From the NCBI GenBank assembly GCA_018648945.1, contig JABGQJ010000164.1, positions 1 through 12,679 of the forward strand: DNA of 12,679 nt. Reading direction: 5' to 3'. The notes beneath the pieces were generated by a model. The model ran no database searches, had not been told where the DNA came from, and saw only the letters and a program-made list of their open reading frames with translations. The stretch is from Victivallales bacterium (GTDB taxonomy: Bacteria; Verrucomicrobiota; Lentisphaeria; Oligosphaerales; Lenti-02). Of the stretch, positions 1 to 5,415 are shown piece after piece. The position numbers and the translations under genes were made by a program. Numbering within the stretch: the first letter of the stretch is position 1; every line of letters begins with the position of its first letter.

Positions 1-34
1 GCCCCGCAGTGAGTTATGGCAACTCCTGCGGGGC
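1..34 (+). terminator. Strong hairpin, possible terminator of a gene to the left
   Basis: GCCCCGCAG at 1-9 pairs with CTGCGGGGC at 26-34, and the stem continues with GAGTT (11-15) against AACTC (21-25) around a five-base loop, with one bulged T at position 10. That is 14 pairs. The downstream bases are only moderately T-rich (TTCTGCTT), so it is a plausible but imperfect intrinsic terminator for a plus-strand gene ending before the window. It could equally be a bidirectional hairpin that also serves the minus-strand transposase, or a repeat element. Confidence 0.4.
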
Positions 35-189
35 TTCTGCTTGGGGTTGTCTAGATGCGTTCCTGGGTGCCAGGGGGGGCGCACGTGCGTGCTTCCCATC
101 GTTTCGGGGGTTCGCGGATCGTGGTTCCGGGGTGAACTGCGGGCTGCGGGGATGGATAGCAGGGAGCTCGGCCGACAGCACCAGAGTGA

Positions 190-212
190 CCAGACCGGGA
201 CGGTCTGGCTAC
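190..212 (-). repeat. REP palindrome downstream of the transposase gene
   Basis: On the plus strand CCAGACCG (190-197) and CGGTCTGG (201-208) form a perfect 8-bp stem with a GGA loop, followed by CTAC. Read on the minus strand, the strand of the transposase, this is GTAG and then the hairpin. GTAG directly 5' of an imperfect palindrome is the known signature of REP sequences recognised by RAYT transposases. The hairpin lies 24 bases beyond the transposase stop codon. A second copy lies at 931-961 in the same orientation. A further GTAGCC occurs at 225-230 on the minus strand. The rest of 35-236 shows no gene. Confidence 0.75.
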
Positions 213-236
213 CTCGGAAGAGCCGGCTACACCAAC

Positions 237-1019
237 TCAGAGGTCGGTGCGCTCCGGTCCAGGCGGCGGGGCAGCCGCGACTTCCCGCCACGGCCAATTG
301 CGAAGCCCGGCTTGCTCCGGGTTCCCCCAGACATAGCGAAGCTGAAAGCAATACTCCTTCGCGGAGCGGATGATGTGGTTGTACGCATCGTGCTGCCAGA
401 AGTCGCCGTGTCGCCGCAGGATCCGGTTGGCGGCGTGAGCGGTGAACGATTTCCAGGAGTGGATGATCGCGGACAGTCCGTGTTCAGCCAGGGGTTGCAC
501 GATGACGTGAACATGGCTGGGCATGATGCACCACGCATGGAGTGTGTGCCTCTCACCTTCGAAGTGGGCCAATGCATTGGCAACGGTCGATGCGACCTCT
601 TGCCTTGCCAGCCAGCACGCCCCGTGCCCCGCGTCGAGCGCCTTCCCGACCTTCTCGGAGTAGAGGTAGTCGAGCCGCTTCTCCTCATCCTCAGAGAGCC
701 CGTTACCGAGTTCTCCGGCCTTGGCGACGATCACCTCCCGTTCCCGAAGCCATGCGTCACGAACAGCGATCGGCAGCGAATCTGCCAGGCGGAACGTGAC
801 ATGGTAGACGGCGCTGCGACACGTCCAATGGGGGAGATTCTCACCGACGGAGACCTCCAGACTGGCCCTGTCGAGTCCCAGGGGGAAGGTGGTCAGAACG
901 TCCTGGTCTGGCTCCCCGAAGGCAGAGCTGGAGTCACCAGACCGAGGCGGTCTGGCGACTCCGGATGAACCGTCGGCGGGGTTGGGAAGATGTCGTTGGG
1001 AGCTGTCTTGATGGATCAC
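237..1019 (-). CDS. REP-associated tyrosine (RAYT, IS200-like Y1) transposase
   Basis: A single-domain HUH nuclease of 260 residues. The family makes strand-specific cuts at REP hairpins through a catalytic tyrosine. The HUH pair is in PSHVHVIVQP (His169 and His171). The probable nucleophile is Tyr213 in HDAYNHIIRS, followed by the family hallmark YVWGNPEQAGL. The domain proper begins near NLPHWT (61-66) and VYHVTFRLADSLP. The first 60 residues are low-complexity and include the REP at 931-961. Start choice: GTG at 1019 has GAGG six bases upstream, an in-frame TGA lies a few codons further up, and no other ATG, GTG or TTG precedes the domain, so this is the only standard start. It begins 54 bases after the end of the hydrolase gene on the same strand, so readthrough transcription is possible. 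The domain looks intact; whether it is active is unknown. Confidence 0.88.
   Translation of the reverse strand: MIHQDSSQRHLPNPADGSSGVARPPRSGDSSSAFGEPDQDVLTTFPLGLDRASLEVSVGENLPHWTCRSAVYHVTFRLADSLPIAVRDAWLREREVIVAKAGELGNGLSEDEEKRLDYLYSEKVGKALDAGHGACWLARQEVASTVANALAHFEGERHTLHAWCIMPSHVHVIVQPLAEHGLSAIIHSWKSFTAHAANRILRRHGDFWQHDAYNHIIRSAKEYCFQLRYVWGNPEQAGLRNWPWREVAAAPPPGPERTDL
931..961 (-). repeat. Second REP palindrome, inside the transposase 5' coding region
   Basis: CCAGACCG (937-944) and CGGTCTGG (948-955) form the same 8-bp stem as the copy at 190-208, here with an AGG loop. Outside an A/C mismatch (936/956) the stem is extended by GAGTC (931-935) against GACTC (957-961). On the minus strand the tetranucleotide 5' of the stem is GTCG, one base from GTAG. 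The mismatch has the same polarity as in the other copy, so the two are direct repeats. It encodes about residues 20-30 of the transposase frame. Confidence 0.75.
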
Positions 1020-1073
1020 TGGGAACCTCGCTTGCGCGCAAACGCGCCATCACCTGCCAGTGGGCCGACACGA

Positions 1074-3176
1074 TCACGGCGCAACCAGCACCTGTGCCTC
1101 TCCAAAGTCGCTCTCGCCGACCTTGCCAGGGACGGGGTAGTCGCGGGGCTTGCCGTCGAAGGGGACTTTCCCCACCATGAGTGCTGCCGTCTTGCCGGTG
1201 AGCCTTCCCCGGTGTTCGAATCCCCACACCTTGGTGTAGGTCTTGCCATCGGCGCTGCGTTCGACTACGCCAAAGTTCTGCGTCCAGCGCGCACGCAGCC
1301 ACACCCACTGGGTGGGATCATACGTGTCCCCGTGGAGCTGCCGCCCGTTGATGTCCGCCTGCAGTTTGCCGTCCGAGCGAGTCCCAAGACGGATGAAGGA
1401 CTTGTCTGCGAAGCGAAGAAGCACGCCGGGTCCCCAGCTCTGGCCCCCCTCGCTGCCCTGACGGATCTTGGCCACCAGGGCGCTGGCCTGCCCGGTCAGG
1501 GGAATCTCGTAGCAGGCGTAGGTATTGGCCTTCGCCCTGACCCGCAGCCCATCCGGCGTGATGCGGAAGGGGTACGGGTTCTGCGGCGAGACGTGCGTCG
1601 TGCCGGTCGGCAACTCACGGAATGTGCTGCCCCAGATCTGCCGCAGGCCTTCGCCGCCGCCAGCCAAGGTGCGGATCTCGGCGGTCAACGCCTCCACCTT
1701 TGCCTCGACTGCCTGTTGCCGTCGGGCAACTCCCGCGTCCACTTCCTGGCGCAGCCCGTCCTTCAACCGAGGCAGGTAGTGCTCGCCCATTGTCGCCGCC
1801 ACCTCCTTGTTTCGCAACCGGCTGACCAGCATGTGGTACCGGGCATTGGCTGCCAGGACCTGTTTGCTCAGTTCGGGATCGGCCGCTTCGGGGCCATTGT
1901 TGCAGAGCACGCCGATGCAGTTGTTGATGTTGTAGCCGGACACGAAGAACCGCAGGTAGTCGAAGTCCCCGTAGTCTGCACCTTTGCCCTCGCCACGAAG
2001 GATGATATCCACGTAGGCGTCCGCCTGCGGCAGATAGCAGCCGCCCGAGCCCAACGCGCCAGTGGAATGCCATTCCAGAATGCCCTTCTCGCCCACGATC
2101 TCCCGTGCCTCCCGAGCCAGGGCATACAGGGCGGCGGGGTTGCCGGTATACTGGCCATCGAAGTAGAGCCCATCCGGCTTGTGCTCCTTCATCACCTTGC
2201 GGATCGCGGCCAGGAACAAGCCCATGTTCTCCCCCGAACTCGTGCCCGGAGGCCAGTGCTTGAATCCCTCGAAGCTGTTGAACGCACGGGATTCCAGGGA
2301 CGTGCCTTTGAGGAAGTAGTAGGGGCTGGTGTAGACGATGAAGCGCATGCCCAGCCGGTGGACGGTCTCCCGGACCCGTGCGAATTCCTCCGGTCCCTTG
2401 CGAGGCTCAAAGGCCAGGTTCCAGTCCTTCCACAACTTCACTTCCGACTGCAGGAGCACCACGTTGCCATGCTTCGACCAGTCGGTCAGCGCGTCGTCGC
2501 TGGGATAGGCGTCGCCACGGGTCCAGTGCCAGACGACCTTCTCCGCGAAGGACCGTTCCCAGTCGTAGGGCTTTGGGGGGCATACGCCCACCCACAGCAC
2601 CTCGTTTTCGGGCAGGGGATAGGTCGCCACGGTCTGCGTATAGGGATCGAATTGGTCGCTGATTCCCGGCTGCGAACAGTAGAGACCAAACGCACCCAGT
2701 TCGTCCGCGATCAGATGATTCGAACGGTACGATGCATGCCAGGCCGGCAGGATCAGTCGCTCCACCGGAACGGACAACGCCTCCTGTGCATGGAGCATGA
2801 AGAGCGAGTCACCGTTCACGCGGATCGTCAGCTTGGGGCTGGTGAAGGTAAACCGCGCAAAGCCCTTGCCGGAATGGGTCAGTTCTCCGCCCTGCAACGC
2901 CTTCCCCAGTCGCAAGCGAACCAACGGACGCTGTGACCCAATCCGCTGGGCGAGGAGGATCTCGCCCGTGCTGGTCTTGATCGTGATCTCCGCCCCGGTC
3001 GTCACCACCCGCCCGACCCCGGCGCGGAGGGTGGCCTCGGCCACCACCAACCCCCGCTGCGGGTTGGGGAAGGACTCCGGGGCCATCAGGTCCTGGAAGG
3101 TCGGCGCGGCGGGGAAAGGGGCGCCGGGCAGCATTGCGGTCAGGGCCAAGGCGAGTAGTGTGGCGATGCGGACCAT
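1074..3176 (-). CDS. Secreted putative glycoside hydrolase-like protein with C-terminal beta-sandwich
   Basis: About 700 residues; I do not recognise a named family. The N-terminus MVRIATLLALALTAMLPG is a clear signal peptide, so it is exported. Residues about 30-150 look like a beta-rich lead-in. The middle (about 190-430) has TIM-barrel-like elements: WKDWN near 249, RFIVYTSPYYF near 278, and KPDGLYFDGQY near 333-343, in which Asp340 sits where a barrel hydrolase often carries an acid. Next come HSTGALG and a Lys/Glu-rich helix (about 466-508) that may form a coiled coil. Residues about 538-700 resemble a LamG or DUF1080-type concanavalin fold (FADKSFIRLGTRSDG, WVWLRARWTQ, VERSADGKTY). ATG at 3176 has GGAG nine bases upstream; the alternative ATG at 3191 has no clear site, and the open frame continues to 3497 without signal-like sequence. 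Catalysis is inferred from fold resemblance only. Confidence 0.75.
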   Translation of the reverse strand: MVRIATLLALALTAMLPGAPFPAAPTFQDLMAPESFPNPQRGLVVAEATLRAGVGRVVTTGAEITIKTSTGEILLAQRIGSQRPLVRLRLGKALQGGELTHSGKGFARFTFTSPKLTIRVNGDSLFMLHAQEALSVPVERLILPAWHASYRSNHLIADELGAFGLYCSQPGISDQFDPYTQTVATYPLPENEVLWVGVCPPKPYDWERSFAEKVVWHWTRGDAYPSDDALTDWSKHGNVVLLQSEVKLWKDWNLAFEPRKGPEEFARVRETVHRLGMRFIVYTSPYYFLKGTSLESRAFNSFEGFKHWPPGTSSGENMGLFLAAIRKVMKEHKPDGLYFDGQYTGNPAALYALAREAREIVGEKGILEWHSTGALGSGGCYLPQADAYVDIILRGEGKGADYGDFDYLRFFVSGYNINNCIGVLCNNGPEAADPELSKQVLAANARYHMLVSRLRNKEVAATMGEHYLPRLKDGLRQEVDAGVARRQQAVEAKVEALTAEIRTLAGGGEGLRQIWGSTFRELPTGTTHVSPQNPYPFRITPDGLRVRAKANTYACYEIPLTGQASALVAKIRQGSEGGQSWGPGVLLRFADKSFIRLGTRSDGKLQADINGRQLHGDTYDPTQWVWLRARWTQNFGVVERSADGKTYTKVWGFEHRGRLTGKTAALMVGKVPFDGKPRDYPVPGKVGESDFGEAQVLVAP

Positions 3177-3222
3177 GGGAACCGTCTCCATGCGGGCTGG
3201 TGGGCATTCTCGGCAGCATAAG

Positions 3223-3251
3223 CCTATAGCCGTTCGGGGTCGGGGTATCAA
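3223..3251 (-). promoter_or_regulatory. Sigma-70-type promoter for the 1074-3176 gene
   Basis: On the minus strand TTGATA (3251-3246; five of six to TTGACA) is followed after exactly 17 bases by TATAGG (3228-3223; four of six to TATAAT). Transcription would begin near 3216 and give a leader of about 40 bases before the ATG at 3176, with room for the GGAG site. The region is divergent with the first DUF3592 gene, for which I found no equally good promoter. Confidence 0.45.
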
Positions 3252-3304
3252 GGTCTTGCCAGTTGGACTATGGTGTCCTCGTTTCCGTATCCCCACCCAT
3301 TCCC

Positions 3305-3330
3305 TCCCCTTCCCCCGGAGCAACGACATG
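3305..3330 (+). repeat. Duplicated leader upstream of first DUF3592 gene
   Basis: This 26-base stretch (pyrimidine tract, then CGGAGCAACGACATG) matches 4116-4141 at 24 of 26 positions. It holds the ribosome binding site GGAG seven bases before the ATG. Its conservation shows that the duplication that made the first two DUF3592 genes included at least this part of the leader. Confidence 0.75.
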
Positions 3331-3894
3331 AGAATGGAACTGAATACACGGTCCACCAGCAGGCTTGGGACAGTGGTGATGTACGTGTTGCCCTGGCCAT
3401 GTCTGCTCATCGGAGTCGTGACCCTCTTCTTCGGCTTCCGCGGGGTTCGGGCGGCCCGAGCCAGCACAGCCTGGCCTATGTCCGAGGGAGCGATCACGTC
3501 TTCGGAAGTGAAGAAATCGACGAACCGAAGGACATCGGGCGGAAGGACCTACCGGACCTCCACTACCTACCGCGCCGACGTGAAGTATAGCTACAGCATC
3601 GATGGTAAGTCGCACGTGGGGGACCGCGTGGCCTTTGGCGACTACGGATCGAGCACCCCCTCCCGTGCCCGCGGCATCGTGGCCAAATACCCGCTGGGCA
3701 CCAAAGTGGACGTGTTCTACGACCCCAGTTCCCCAAATGAATCCGTCCTGGAACCGGGGATGAAGATACAGGCCCTCTTCCTGCCTGCTTTTGGGGTGGC
3801 CTTTGCCCTCGCCGGCGTGGGCGTGCTCATCTTCCTGCCCAGAGCCGCTCGCAAGGCCGACAGGAAGCGACAAGAAGCCCTGGAAGCCGACTAG
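3328..3894 (+). CDS. DUF3592 membrane protein, copy 1
   Basis: 188 residues, function unknown. DUF3592 proteins are small membrane proteins with an extracytoplasmic or cytoplasmic beta-rich domain between two membrane helices. Helix 1 is about residues 14-37 (MYVLPWPCLLIGVVTLFFGF) and helix 2 about 147-170, followed by a basic tail (PRAARKADRKRQ). The family core is clear: AWPMSEGAITSSEV, then YSYSIDGKSHVGDRVAFGDYG, then AKYPLGTKVDVFYDP and SVLEPG. ATG at 3328 is preceded by GGAG with a seven-base spacer; a second ATG two codons later is possible. It is first of three tandem paralogues (next starts at 4139) and is most like copy 2. No motif indicates an enzyme. The family call is firm; the role is not known to me. 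Confidence 0.88.
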   Translation: MRMELNTRSTSRLGTVVMYVLPWPCLLIGVVTLFFGFRGVRAARASTAWPMSEGAITSSEVKKSTNRRTSGGRTYRTSTTYRADVKYSYSIDGKSHVGDRVAFGDYGSSTPSRARGIVAKYPLGTKVDVFYDPSSPNESVLEPGMKIQALFLPAFGVAFALAGVGVLIFLPRAARKADRKRQEALEAD

Positions 3895-4115
3895 CGAAAC
3901 CGCCCAACTCCCCAGGGGGACAGCGTAACGGAGCATGGGTATGCGCTGGCAGGCGCTACCCCGGAGGAACAGAGATTCGGCGGGGTGGCCGTGGCAGTGA
4001 AAAGGGCCACTTCCGTCCCCTGTCGAGGGTCACCGCCAACCCAGCGTGTCGACTGCCGGAGCAGGCGCGAGCTGTCATTCGCGATGCTACTGTAGAGAAC
4101 ATCACTTGCGGCCAG

Positions 4116-4141
4116 TCCCCTTCCCTCGGAGCAACGAAATG
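4116..4141 (+). repeat. Duplicated leader upstream of second DUF3592 gene
   Basis: Second copy of the pyrimidine tract plus CGGAGCAACGA leader seen at 3305-3330, differing at two bases. The rest of the 244-base gap at 3895-4138 contains only a weak 6-bp hairpin (GTGGCC 3985-3990 with GGCCAC 4005-4010) and no gene that I can support. Confidence 0.75.
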
Positions 4142-4729
4142 CAGATGCAGATGAACGAGATGAGAAGGAACACTCTGGTGAAAAGCGCGGGCAAGGTCAG
4201 CTTCATCGCGACGTATGTGTTCCCGTGGCCATTCCTGATCGCCGGAATCATCATGCTCATCATCGGTTTCCGCGGCATTCAGTCGGCCCGCGCCAGCACA
4301 TCGTGGCCAGGGGCCGAAGGAAAAATCACATCCTCAGAGGTGAAACAGTCCACCAGCCGCAGCACATCGACTAAGGGCAGGTCCCGGACCTCGACGACAT
4401 ACCACGCCAAGATCAGATACAGCTACAGCGTCGATGGCCAGTCGCACGAGAGCAAGCGGGTGGCCTTCGGCGACTACGGATCGAGCAACTCCTCCCACGC
4501 ACGCGGCATCGTCGCCAAGTACCCGATGGGTACCAGCGTGAAGGTGTTCCACGACCCCGATTCCCCGGGCAACTCCGTTCTGGAACCGGGAATGAAGACG
4601 CAAGCCCTCATCCTGCCCGGCATTGGCGTCGTGTTCACCATCGTCGGCCTGGCCATGGTTATCTTCCTTCCCAAGGCCGCCCGCAGGGCAGCCAAGCGGC
4701 GCGAGGAAGCCCTCGACATGGAGGCGTAA
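4139..4729 (+). CDS. DUF3592 membrane protein, copy 2
   Basis: 196 residues, a close paralogue of copy 1: most core positions are identical, including ITSSEVK, RTSTTY, RVAFGDYGSS, ARGIVAKYP, SVLEPGMK and the basic C-terminal tail. Helix 1 is about residues 22-46 (with FLIAGIIMLIIGF) and helix 2 about 155-178. The loop after ITSSEV is Ser/Thr-rich (STSRSTSTKGRSRTSTT), as in copy 1. ATG at 4139 has GGAG seven bases upstream, the same geometry as copy 1; the open frame extends upstream to 4046 but that part has no family similarity. The 244-base gap before it suggests separate transcription or a long operon spacer. Function is unknown. Confidence 0.88.
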   Translation: MQMQMNEMRRNTLVKSAGKVSFIATYVFPWPFLIAGIIMLIIGFRGIQSARASTSWPGAEGKITSSEVKQSTSRSTSTKGRSRTSTTYHAKIRYSYSVDGQSHESKRVAFGDYGSSNSSHARGIVAKYPMGTSVKVFHDPDSPGNSVLEPGMKTQALILPGIGVVFTIVGLAMVIFLPKAARRAAKRREEALDMEA

Positions 4730-4833
4730 AGAGGCGGGCTGTGGTCTCCCAGCCGGTGTGAGCGTATAGTGCGTGGGACCGGACCGAGAAGCCCAGCTTG
4801 CGCCAGCATCCCCTCTGGAAATGGAGAGAAGAC

Positions 4834-5415
4834 ATGAAGGGAGACCAAAACGCACAGGCCCCGAAGAGGGCCATTCCCCTGCCGGCTCGCCTGGTCGCCT
4901 GGCCGTTCATAATCGCGGGGTGCGTGGTGGTCCTCCTCGGCCTCCTCAACGTCCTCGCGGCCCTGACAGGCGCCTCCTGGCCGGTAGCCGAGGGCACGAT
5001 CACGTCCTGGGAGTTGGGGAAGTACAGAAGCGCGGGCCCGGGATCCAGCTCCACCCTTTGCCGTGCCAAGGTGAGATGCCAGTTCACGGCTAACGGCAAG
5101 TCCCACAAGGGAGGTCGGGTGGCCTTCGGCGACCACGGGTCGAACAACGTCGCCCGCGCGAGGGACATTGTCATCAAGTACCCCGTGGGAGCCAAGGTGA
5201 GTGTATCCTACAACTCCGCTGCCCCGGGCAAATCTGTCCTGGCGCCAGGAATCAAGGTGCAGGACCTCAACGTGCCCGCCTTGGGGATGCTTCTCACGCT
5301 TGCTGGGCCGTGCGCATCTACTTGCGCAAGGGCGCTCTCAAAGCCGCCAGGCGACGTGAGGAAGCCCTGGGACTCAACCCATAGGGCAGAACACTATGGC
5401 CTGAGCTCCAGGTAG
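4834..5415 (+). CDS. DUF3592 membrane protein, copy 3, frameshifted near the 3' end
   Basis: Read as is, 193 residues. It starts at ATG 4834 with GGAG seven bases upstream. Helix 1 is about residues 18-43, then come SWPVAEGTITSWE, RVAFGDHGSNN, IKYPVGAKVSVSYN and SVLAPGIK, all matching copies 1 and 2. It lacks the Ser/Thr-rich loop after the first strand and is clearly the most diverged copy. After LLTLAG (codon 158, ending at 5307) the reading frame leaves the family: the frame starting GCC at 5307 encodes a tail ending KAARRREEALGLNP with TAG at 5382-5384, which matches the basic tails of the other copies. The frame in use instead runs to 5415 and overlaps the opposing gene's 3' end. A small deletion (or sequence error) near 5302-5309 explains this. 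It is either a decaying gene or a product with an altered second helix and tail. Confidence 0.8.
   Translation: MKGDQNAQAPKRAIPLPARLVAWPFIIAGCVVVLLGLLNVLAALTGASWPVAEGTITSWELGKYRSAGPGSSSTLCRAKVRCQFTANGKSHKGGRVAFGDHGSNNVARARDIVIKYPVGAKVSVSYNSAAPGKSVLAPGIKVQDLNVPALGMLLTLAGPCASTCARALSKPPGDVRKPWDSTHRAEHYGLSSR

Noticed and set aside
9..968. 319-residue plus-strand open frame over the transposase
   Set aside because: It is antisense to the clear HUH transposase, runs through both REP hairpins, and shows no recognisable motif.
990..2936. 648-residue plus-strand open frame opposite the 1074-3176 gene
   Set aside because: It is the antisense shadow of a gene with a signal peptide, promoter and ribosome site; its translation has no domain-like order and arises from GC-rich codon bias.
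4737..4754. Hairpin after the second DUF3592 gene as a terminator
   Set aside because: Seven pairs with a bulge and no T tract after it.
4765..4770. TATAGT as a -10 element for the third DUF3592 gene
   Set aside because: Good hexamer match, but nothing resembling TTGACA at a 16-18 base spacing and no extended -10.
3328..5415. DUF3592 cluster as a defence or toxin system
   Set aside because: No nuclease, ATPase, toxin or immunity motif; the three genes are paralogues of one small membrane family.
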